Positions 24,301 to 36,300 of a stretch of DNA of 64,000 nt are shown here, piece by piece (the stretch's first letter is position 1; each line of letters opens with the position of its first letter). The stretch lies in the NCBI GenBank assembly GCA_963971575.1, contig OZ020623.1:10232980-10296979 (forward strand), in the 5' to 3' direction. Below the pieces are notes generated by a model. It was not told the origin of the DNA and did no database searches. It saw only the letters and a program-made list of their open reading frames with translations. The DNA comes from Liopterus haemorrhoidalis. Its lineage: Eukaryota; Arthropoda; Insecta; Coleoptera; Dytiscidae. The position numbers and the translations under genes were made by a program.

Positions 24301-27300
24301 AAATTCAAAACCGGACGTTTTGGTCAGAAATAACGTTATTAAGTATTGCAAAGACAAAAAATAATCACGTTACGTTGTGTGTTTTTGTGTAAGTTAGTGT
24401 TTAACAATGATACTTTTTATTGTACATTTCAGATTATGAAAATTAAATATCTAACAAGTTGGGACACAAAGTCCCAGTTCCATAAAGCATAGTTAAGTCT
24501 GACAATGTATTTAACTATGCAGCATGTCGTCAAGTGTTGCTGAAAGTATTGCTAAGGTTTATATTTCCAACTTGTAATTAAATATAAAACTTACTAACTC
24601 TAGTTTGTTAACTTCTCTGGGTTAAATACCATAATATATTTCTAATACGCTTAACCTGCCAGTTAACTGTAACTCGGCACGGACAAGTATTTTGTAAACG
24701 TAGTTGATATTACGGCTAAAACTAGAGTGAGATATACGACGTGTGTAAATTAAGTAACCAGACTGTAACTAAACTACTAGAAGAATACAGATGGGTAGCA
24801 TCCTTTGCAAAAAGAGAAAAGAAGAAAGGCAGAGCGAAAGGAGGAATTCTAACCGGCATCAGGAATAACATAAAAGAGAAGAACACAAAAAATAATGAAC
24901 CGTCCAAGAAAGAAGAATAGTGATAGAGAAAGAGGTTTGGAGAACTGCGAAATCATACCAAGATAACATTTTGGACAAGTTCGTCAAGCCTTTTAATGAG
25001 ATCATGCATAATTCTGGTCACGAGATATTACATCAAGATTCTGCTCCAGCTCACAAGGCAAAGTCCACACAACAATGGCTGAAGATAACTAAAAAATGAA
25101 TTTGGAATTTTATAGATTCAAAACGTTGGTCATATAATGCGCAAATAAAAATCTGCTGCTTTAAGGTTGTAAATATTTGTGTGGAACCTTCTGTTAATCT
25201 CTTTAACTCTACCTGAGCTAGCGTTCTGCTTGATTGTATACCTGGTACAGTGGCGGATTAAGCCTTCGCCGGGCCCAAGACATTTTTGATTTACGGGCCC
25301 TCAACCTAGAGGCGTTGAAAGGTACGGTGAACATTTTTTTAAGAAGGCAATGCGGGACGGAGCAAAAAAAGGTCCTCACCTCCCAAATCCAAGTGAAGAG
25401 CAAAAAAAGGTCCTCACCTCCCAAATCCAAGTGAAGAGCAAAATAAAAACAAAAAAAAGTCCTCATTTCCTCAAATACGGTTAATTCAATCTCGTTTTTA
25501 TTATCATATTTGAAGATTTCCCTACCATGTTTCGTGAATTTCGCTTAGCCTCAACCTTAGTTCTTAGAATCTCTCTTTAGAATCTTCAGAACTACAAAGA
25601 TCTTCTGTACGGGTCATTTGAAATAGTCGTATGGATTATTCTGTGACCCGTGGGTCATACGTTTGCCATCACTGACATAGAGAATACTGTGTCTATATTA
25701 TATGAAGTCAATGCTGTTTAATAAGATGTGGCAACGTGCGTAAAGGTAGCCATACACGGTGAGGCCGCAGCCGGTACTTTAGGCCAAAAAATCCCGAACA
25801 AAAATCATATTTCGGCCTTGAGGCCAGACTCTTACTACCGTGTGTGTGCTGTCGACAGTCGGCCTTGAGGATTTGTAAAGTGAGTGTCGAATTTATTTAG
25901 TCCTGTCTAGAGAATTTTTATCGGAATTCATACTAATGTATGAAAATGAACCTTGCTTGGGGCAAGTAAGTTCTAAAGAATACCATGATAGAAATAAAAA
26001 GGAGGCTGCGTACGCGAAATTATTGGAAAAAATAAAAGAAGTGGACGCAAAAGCTACAAAAAATGACGTAATTAAAAAAATAAACAGTATCAGAAGCGCT
26101 CTCCGAAAAAAATTAAGAAATCGATGAAATCAGGAGCATCTGCTGATTCTACGCACAAGCCTAAGTTGTGGACCTCAAGGCCTTTTCCTTGAGGCCAATC
26201 GTCTCCGTGTGTGGGCGAGGGTTCGGTAGAGGAATTCCTTGAGGCTTTTTCCTTGAGGAAATCCTCACCGTGTATGGCTACCTTAAGAGCTACCAACCTG
26301 TAGACGCCAAATGTAACAACTGAGTCATGCTTGCATGTTAGTTACTTTCTAATTTACAATGAATTAACCAAGTGTTCCGTCACTTCACAGTTATCTTGAA
26401 CAGACTTAAACTGAGTTATTTAATTTTAAGGAATAGATCAACGACACTAGATTAATTTAGTGTACTAAAAATTAAATAATTTAGATATTTAAGTTTAATA
26501 ATCAATTTGATAATTATTGTATCATTGTTTCCAAACATATATAGTCCTAAAAATGAAGGTTATTGCTATCTATATTGGCCGAACCATCATACTAAGTTCT
26601 TTTTTTTTACAGCTGATATACCTAGCATGAATCAAATGATTCCTATGTTAATACAGATGCCCTAAAAATGGTATATACGCGGGGGGAACCAGAGGTCCTA
26701 AAAATGGTCCCAATTATTGGCCCACCAAAAGACTATATCTTTAGACTTTGAAACGTAACATTTTTGTAGGCACATAGATAATAGCATTTTAAAAATTATT
26801 ACATTTTATTTTTTGATTTTGGTCCCACGGTGGAGCCCTCTAGCTTTGTTGTTTATATAGAAATAAGAACCTGCAAATTAAAAAATTATGGAAATATGCC
26901 CTGGAGTACGCAGATTTAAAAAAATAAGGCGTCATATTAGTTGTTAGTTCCTAAAAAATCGTAACACAAAATTATTAAAAATAAATATATAAAATTAGTA
27001 ATAACCGTCTCAACATCGGAAAAAAATAGCACTAATTAATTTATTTTAAGGTATACAGATCCACGTTTCATATCTCCCAGTTCTGGAAATGTGTGTAGCT
27101 ACCTTTAAGGACGTAAAGATACAGAAGCCAATTAATATTATTCATTATTAATAAGTGTAAAAATTTAGTGTTAAAATTATCATTTAAAAAAAGTAAAAAG
27201 TTCACTATTTTTAACTAAATCATCGTGTAAATCTTCATTTATTCAGATAGTGTTATTTTTTATGAAATATTACTTTTTCAGTGTTAAAATTAACACTACT

Positions 27301-30300
27301 TTAACTCTATTTATTTTCTAACACTATAATTTAACCAGTATGTAAGTGTAAACTTAGTCGACTAAAAAAATTTATCACGTTGTATCAAAAAATGTCTCAA
27401 ATAAAAGTTGTTAGGTATTATCTTTTTCTTAGAGTGCCATGCTCGATGCTCTGAACTGACAAGTTCGTACTGAACATATTCGATGTTCTGAACTGACAAG
27501 TTCGTACTGAACATATTCCGAGCGTAAGCTATTTCCCGCAAACAGTTGTGTTGTGTGTATTGTCTGTATATAAGACAATCGTATGGGACCTACAATTTAT
27601 TATCGTGGAATCCGAACCACTAATTATTTTGGACAAATTTTACTAGGGCTTTTACCTCGGTGGTTGCTCGGTGGTACTGGGGAATGAACCCTGGTCCGCC
27701 GCTTAGTAGTTCACACACTAACTAACTGAGCCACGACGTTCTAGATAGGTATTATCATTTTTGTTAAATAAATTTTTATCGAAATATTTCTCTGCTGCTA
27801 AATATTCGTGGAACGCATATCATCCATTTTACGCCAAAATGCACACTCAGATATCTATCAATTACCCAATAGGTAACAACTGGCTCTATCAGCTTGAAAT
27901 TTACGCACGTATTAGTTAACATGTTCAAACACGAATACTCACGTGATTTCGATACAATTACGTCACAGGCGACACTACGCGGACTTTCCAGGAATTAAAT
28001 TGTCACATCTCGTACATATTCTCATTTAACAATAAGAAATTAAAATTTTATAAAAATATTTAAGTTTTGGAAACTATAAGCATTAAATAGGGCGGTATCG
28101 TGTTGTATTGCGGTTACTAAAGAACAAATAATCAGAAAAAGATGTCTAAGTCCCTAAAAAATCATATAATGATTGATAATTTTACATCATGAAGAACACC
28201 TTTTGGCCTAAAAAACGCATCAGCTACTTTTAAAAACAAATATTAAGAATACCTTTTGGCCTGGAAATGAACCAGCTACTTTTAAAAACAGAACGCAATT
28301 AATATATAAAACTTTACAGTATAGATTAAAGGATTAAAGGCAATTTTGATTCTTTATTAATACTGAAACTTACGGCAGTTAAAAATATGCTTATGCGGTA
28401 AATCTTGAAAGGGTTCTAATTCAGAACTAGCAACTTGTTTTTTGCCACCTTGATTTTTTACTGCCTATATAGATAGGCAGTAAAAAATCAAGGATAAGTA
28501 AAAAGTCAAGTAAAATCAAGTAAAAAGTCTGGATATAGATCCAGACACAAGCACACATTATCAGAGTAAGGTGTCTACACCCCTCAAATCTTGAATGTTA
28601 AGAATACCTTTTGGCCTAATGAACGCACCAGCTACTTTAAAAACAAACCGCAAATAATATATACTTTGCAATATACAACTAATCACAATAAAAAGATAAA
28701 TATATATATAATTTAATAGTGCATTAGAATTCTGGAAACTAGGTATTCTGGCAGAAGCTATGTTGTGCTGTTTAGAGATCAGTAAAATGCAAACTAATAA
28801 AGTAAGATCTCTCTGTTCATCAAATAATTTTCGTTGTTTCCACCAAATTTTACATGAGAGAAAAGTTCTGCAAACTTGTAACCTTTACACCTTAGAGATA
28901 GCTATGATTCGCTGTATTGGCGCTAGTAAAGCACCATTAGCGCAAGATGTATCCATCAGAATACACCATGCTACATTTTCCAAAATGTGAGACTATTACC
29001 AATATTAAAGGACTATAACCTGTATATGGCATAAATCTGATGCATCTGAAGAAAGAAATAATATTTTTAATAATTTTGTGTTTTACTAGTACGATGTGTT
29101 TTATACAACTAAACATACCTAAAATCTAGTACTAAAAATCTAGGATAAAAATTCAAGATATGAGAAACAAATGTATTTTTGCATTAATAAGCTTTGAAGC
29201 ATTACCAACAAAAATGAAATTTTAATATAATTAAATTAAATTTCTGTTGATAATACTGTTTTTAAGACAGTTACATTTGAAGGATAGAAGAATTATGCTG
29301 AAAAAATTATTTAATACTTACACATGCACATGCAACAAGATGCCATTAACAGAAAAGTACTAAGTTTCACCATAAACATTATCAACAGGAGATAAAATAG
29401 TAGATAAACCATCTGGAAGTGCCCTAGAAGAGAGACTGTTTATCTGACTGTCACAATCTGCAAAAATATTAATAAATACTGCGTTCTTTTGAGTTTTATT
29501 AGTGTTCCATGGTTTAGTTAAAAAAGTTATTAATAGACGGCGCAAGCTGTGAAGAAATATCACTCAGGTTATCGACAGTTGCCTAAGCTTTGTTTCTACC
29601 TAGCCTATTTGTCCATATAGTCTATCGACTGTCTTCATAGGTTCTATTTCAACCTAGGTTATAGAGTATCTACATCAAGCTGCGTCCATAAAACCAATTT
29701 GCACAGCCGTATATGTGTAGACGTGTCGTTGCCTTATACCAACAGGCATGCCAGTTGCAAATCGACTAATGACTGGATCAAAGAACGCCATACTAACACT
29801 CATAATGTAGATGTGCTAACTATGCCAAACGGTATACAAATACGACTTAAATAGGCTTACAAAACGTATTTTACAAACTATGCTGAACAGGCTTGATAAC
29901 ACTCTGAGGCGCTCTAACTTGAACTGACACAGTGTTGCCAAAACTTTGTGAACAAAATTCCCACAAGGTACAAAATTTCTCACAGACAAAAATTCCCACA
30001 ATGTAAAATGATGCAATTTTAAGTATTGACCCCGACTTCCCTTACTACAGAATAAGGGAATCAAGATACAATTCTAAATTTGGGATGATAAATACCCCAG
30101 GGGACCAAGTACCAAGATATTTAAGGAAGAGATGGAGGAAGAAAAAAGATGAAAACAACTGCAAGGTTTAGGTGTGGAAATGAAGAACGAGCAAATAAGT
30201 TTTGGTTAAAAAAGATGTGCCAAAAGTGCGGCAGGAAAAGCGATACGGAGCATTTAATAGATGGTTGTTTGGGTGTCAAGGAAAAGGTTAAAGAAAGAAC

Positions 30301-33300
30301 TGAGGTGTTGTGTCATTCTGGAACAGGCAAATCGTGGATGAAATCATTGAGAATTAAAAAGAGGCGTTGATATGAAATTATGTTTTGATTAATTAATTTT
30401 AATTTATTTGATTTATATTAGGGCAATACTTTGTCAATTAATAGTACAAATGTATTTTTCTTTTGTAGATGCCAAGCCAGAATAAGCATGATGAGTAAAT
30501 TATCTATGTACTATGAGGTAAAGCTTTGGTGACCATCTATTGACAACTTAACTAACTAATGCATGAAACTACTATATCTCCTGTATTTTATGTGTTTATG
30601 GTGAAGTGAAAAAGAGTTGCAAAAAGTGTGGTGTTTCTGAATGAATCGTAGAGATGGCGGTCGCGTTAGCCACTTACGGGAATAGATGCGGGTTTGTTCA
30701 CAACAACCACATCCTCGTCCATGTGTACGATCGTGATTGGATGACAGGTAACTGGAACCTCATGTCTGAAACAGGTATCACAATGCCAGACATAACACCT
30801 CATTGTATTGTGTTCAGAAAAAAAAAAAAAAAAAAAACTGCGGGTGTCAATGTGCCTAATTTATTAATCAGTGTTTTAGACACTGAAGCAAGCAGAGACG
30901 TTTGTCTATTGTGATACGAGCAAAATGGTTATCAAAAGCTGATAAATATATCGGAAAATAATACTACTGACATTGTATAATATGACATCGGGCCGTACAG
31001 GCAATGTATCATATGACAGTCGGGCCACACAAACACTGTATACTACAACAATCTCACCAATACTGATAGCGACACCATTAGGATAACAAAAAAGAGGGAT
31101 AGCGCTATTAGTTTCATGTGGAAAGATAAGATAATCTTTGCAGAAATAGTAAATTTTAATGAAAATATTCCTAAAAAAATACTCCTTCTCCAAAGAATAT
31201 CTTATTTTACCTATTGAAACTAATACTTGTTTGGAATTCTAATGGCGGCACTGTCAGCACTGGCTAAATTGTCATAGTATACAGTGTCTGTATTAGGCAA
31301 TGATAAAAGCGTTGCTATTAGGATAGGGTAACCATTCGTCCCACATTTTAACATTTTGTCCCGCATTTTAATATTTTGGATTTGCGAGATGAGGACCTTT
31401 TTTTTGCTCTTCACTTGGATTTGGGAAATGAGGACCTTTTTTTCTTGCTCCGTCCCGCATTGCCTTCTTAAGAAAATGGTCACCCTATATTAGGATTCCA
31501 AATAAGCGCGATAGCGTTATTAGTTTTAGATGGAAAGCTAAATTAATCTTCCGAAATAGTAAATCTTCGTGGAAATATTACCAAAAATCTCTGGTTTCTC
31601 TCTCTGCAATGATTATCTTATTTTTCCATTTGAAACTAAAATTTATTTGGAATTATAATGGCACCATTTGCTAGACTGTCATAAAATAGTGTTTGTATCT
31701 TACCGATGGTAACAGCGCACTATCAGGATTCCATATAAGCACGGTAGTGTTATTAGTTTCAAATGGAAAAATAAATAATCTTCAGAAACAGTAAATTTTT
31801 GTGTAAATATTCCAAAAAAGTCACCATTAGCCAGATTGTCATAGTAAACAGTGCGTGTACTTACTACGAATTAACAGTACCATCAGTGGATAAAAGAGGA
31901 ATCTACAAATTAATGGATTGAAGTAAAAGCAGAATCTTATCTCATATATTCGCACAGTTTTATTTAACAGATTTCACTCCATTCCTCTTTTTTACCGCTT
32001 TAAATGACTTTGAAGATACATAGAACCAGTTGACACTATTACAAAAACCTTGACGATTGCTTAAAAATATCGGCGATTCGCTGCGATTAAAATAACATAT
32101 ATTTCTGCATATTAGTAAGTTATTTAAATTTATTTCTCTTTCCCATGGACCTGTCTTCAGCATATGAGGCAGATATTTCACGATATAATATTCGCGTACA
32201 CTGAAAATGAGCATTTTAAATTATACCTTTTGGCTTGAAAAACTCTCCAACTACTTTCTAACGTATGGTGGAAAACATTTTACGCGGTATTCAAAATTAA
32301 AAAGTGCCTTGTATATTTGGACAATATAAGTGTTTTTATTGTTTTTGATACCAAGAGTACGTCCAAATTTTATAAACAGCTTTTAATCGTCGTAAATTTT
32401 ACTTTAAATTGAAGTAAGAATTTACTTTTTTTGGACACGTCGTAACAAATGTGTTAAACCTAACCCGATTTTCTTATGTTTAGTAATTTTAATACAAAAT
32501 TTGATTTTGATAAAGTTCTCAACACATGAAGAGTAAAGAAAAAGATGCCGTTAAAAAGAAACCTTTACCAAATAAAAGAATTTCTAGATTTACTTGACGA
32601 CAACAGATAATTTATTCGCTATTTTGCTATAATTACAAAACCATTGACAATATTCTTAAATGAAGAGGCAATAATAAATTATTAACCGCAAATTATACAA
32701 AATGTTTTGAATTCTAAAAAATAGATGTATTATAAATCAGCAAAAAGACCTTTAAACAAGTGATGTTCATATTGTGGTGGTCATAGGATAGATCTTATGT
32801 TTCCCTTAGGTGTATCACAAGGCTAAATTATCAGTCTCCATATCGTACCATTTTGCTCGTACACATTTTTGGCCAATTGTCTCAAATTTGGTTGTCAAAA
32901 TAGTTTGGCGAGTTTTAGAATTTAGGTAACTCACTTTTGTCACCATTACAACTATTTTGACGCATGCGTACACTGCCTACATTATTTTAGTTGTGATTTG
33001 AAGCAACAACAAATCTACACATTTTTTAACATTTTAAATTAAAAATGATATATTTTCATTAAAATATATTTTAATAATGAATCGATTAAGTGTATATGAG
33101 ATGTGTTCAATGTTTTTCAAAAATATAACAAAATAATTGCATGCCAATTGTTAATAATTCACAAAAGAATAAATCATTTAGTTTGGGACATAAATAACAA
33201 CAGACATTAATAAAATATATATAAAACTGCATTCATACGATCACATACATTCAGTTTGGGATTTACTTAAATTTTAATAATTAGATCATTTCTTTTTTGT

Positions 33301-36300
33301 TCGCATAGCCTTTAGAATCTCTAAAATTATCCGCTCAGGCAAAATCTCATTTTAACTAGCTTGTGCTTTTCCTCTAACCAAGCTGGTGGAATCATACCAA
33401 AAATGCCACTCTTGTCATAAATACTGTTATAAAATTTTCAGTGAAATTCTTCAAGATGCTTAAATATATTGTACTTTTCTTTTAATCATAGATGCATCTT
33501 AAACAAAAAAACACCAATCAGTTTTCAAAATGACCGCGTCTGGCCGTTACACAGTTTTTAAGTCTCTGCGAACTCTCTTCAATAGAATAGCAAATAGTTT
33601 CTTGAAAAGATTTTCATGAAAGAATTATTAATATAGTCACATAGGTAATCCTAGGTCAGGATTACGACATCTAGACATTGTGATGGTCAGCTGTCTGACC
33701 AGTCTGACCTGAAGACTTCCTCAACTCCATGGACCAATTCAAACATTATTTTGTAAATGTGATATACATACTTAATATATTTGTTATGTTGAAACCAGGA
33801 GTTGTGTCTCAATCAAACCACCCACGTGACAATATTAAGGATGCTTGCAACCGTCAGAACGACAGAGTGTATGCTACAAGTTCATGAGAAGCTTATCAGA
33901 AAGTGTCAACGATCCAGAGGGACCATTGCCTTCTTCACTTATGGTTTGATGGGAAGGAGCAATGACGGAACCACTAAGCTTCAGTTTTACGAAAAATGGG
34001 TAGTCCTAGAAAACCGTGTTGAAGTCGATGGTTAAAGAAATGTCCCTCTTGGCTGGTCACTGCAGCTTCTATCAAGATTAAGCGCCAGCTAATAATGCGA
34101 AGACTGTGCAGCAGTGGCTGGAAAACAATGTATCGGACTTAATTTCTACTGATTGGCTGCCTAGCAGCTCTCGACTCCATGGAACACAAATATTGGTCCA
34201 TGCTTAAAGATATGATTTGTAAGAAGAAACACTTTAAATCGCTAGTCTAAAGCGTTCCCCGATGAAGGCAAAGGAGGGTTTTTCTGAGGAAATCCTTCGT
34301 AAATCTATTGGCATGTAGCCGCAAAGACTGCTGTGTACCAGAAGTGATCATTTTGAAAACTGATGGGTGTTTTTTTGTTTAAGATGTTTCTAAAGGTGTC
34401 CAAATTTGACCTTCCGATTTAAATTTAATAATAAAACACAAAATACTTGAATTTTATAATTTTATTATTTTATTTTGAAGTACAAATATTGCGGTTAATA
34501 ATGAAAAATGATAACCTCCAGATCATGTCATCCCCTCTGCTTCCTTGGCATGCTACATTCTTTTCCCAAAAATTTCGATCACAGTTTCGCAGAAATTCTG
34601 CCCAATTTCTCCAATGGAATTGATAATGTTGTCTAGAAGCTGTTCAGTGACGGAAAATTATTCTTCCCTTCAAAAATCCCAAGAGAAATAAGCCAGTGGT
34701 GTGAGGTCGCACGACCTAGACGGCCAATTAACATCAGTTCTTCGAGAAATTATTCGATCAGCAAATCTATCCCTTAAAAGATTGATTGTTTCATCTGCTG
34801 TATGACAAGTGACACATTCCTGTTGAAACAACGTATTATGGATATATATACCTTCCAATTCATTCCACAAATAATTTGTTTCATTGTCCTGTATCGAAAT
34901 CCATTCACAGTAAACGCATCACCATAACATTCCCAATTTTGGTAATAAGTCTTTACAACAATATGCGTTCTTCAATGGAATATCGTTCCATAATAACCAA
35001 GCCACAACTAATTGCAACATTTTTACTTGACTTCTGTCACTAGTACAACATTCAGGCCCGGTCTTTCCACCTTCAGATAAAGTCCCAGGTAACTATCTGA
35101 CAGATAAGGTTATGTGTAACTTCATCTGCTGAATAAATGTCAATACCAGTCAGTGAATCCAATACGTCAGTCTCATTATCCGTTAGATAACTATCCGATA
35201 GATACATTTGTATAGAAAGAAGGGATGACATTTACTCAGCAGATGAAGTTACAAATAACCTTATCTGTCAGATAGTTACCTGGGACTTTATCTGAAGGTG
35301 GAAAAACCGGGCCTAAATGATGTATAAATGGCTGCAATTTAAATCGGAAGGCCAAAATTTCGACACCCAGTATTTATGATGTACTAAAAGAAAATTAAAA
35401 TATCTTTGTCTTGTGTGAATTTCATTTTGTGACAGTATTAACAGCAAGAGTGGTAATAACATACTGAATACTGTCCATTTATTTTTAGGAAAAACGTTCT
35501 GTCGGTAATCTCCACGTCAGTTGGATAATTCCAAAATCCAAATATCCTGGTATTTTATTCCAGTAATTTTTTACATGCATCAGTTAAATGTTTTGCACAT
35601 TACAGTAAAAGGTTTTCATTTTCACACGAGAATGAAAAGCTGTATTTTCAGTTTTTCCAGTGCACGATAGTATATCTATTTGAAGCTTAGTTTCCAACAA
35701 TTTCAAGTGATACAGAGTTGGCTGCACAATTTTTATCCAAAACTGTCCAAACAACCTTAGTATGGGATAGAATATGGGAACTTCACACAATAATTATTAA
35801 TTTGCACCATTTTGCTTTGAATAAGTTCCTAAAGTTGTATCTGTTATTCCTTATTTTTTTGACTTTTTTTGACACTACTTATAAAAATTAACATTCCGAA
35901 ATCCTCTTCTGAATTTCGAGTATCTTCTTCCAAGACCATCGGATAACAGATTGTGTACCTTTATTAGTTATAGGTAGGTATATTTATCTTAATCAGTCAT
36001 TCTTCTTTCATACAAATTTAGTAATAAACTAATTAGTGATCACACACAAAAAACCAGGGTCTTTTACATTAAATACGTCCCTGTTTTAAAAGGGTAAATC
36101 TGCAAGTCGACAACGCTTCGTGAATGCTTATTGCATATGCTAGAGGGGAGAATAATGGAGATATCCATATGTAAGGGGAGTAAAGGGGGAAAAGATGAAT
36201 ATATTTTTAACAATAGAGTACACTCGTTAGCACATTTTATGAATTCAAAAAATATAAAGGAAAAACATATATATATTTAAATAAATAAAATATAATTTTT

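Noticed and set aside
24164..24364. Plus-strand 66-codon ORF
   Set aside because: Antisense shadow of alternative exon B.
27660..27740. Functional tRNA gene on the minus strand
   Set aside because: A and B boxes are recognisable, but acceptor-stem pairing and a normal anticodon arm are not, and the sequence sits at the head of a repeat with target duplications, which fits a SINE.
28760..28990. 76-codon ORF rich in Cys
   Set aside because: No recognised motif, no splice context, and it sits in a transposon-rich intron.
30654..30914. Plus-strand 86-codon ORF
   Set aside because: It is antisense to alternative exon A of the RPUSD2-like gene; the minus strand has splice sites and family motifs.
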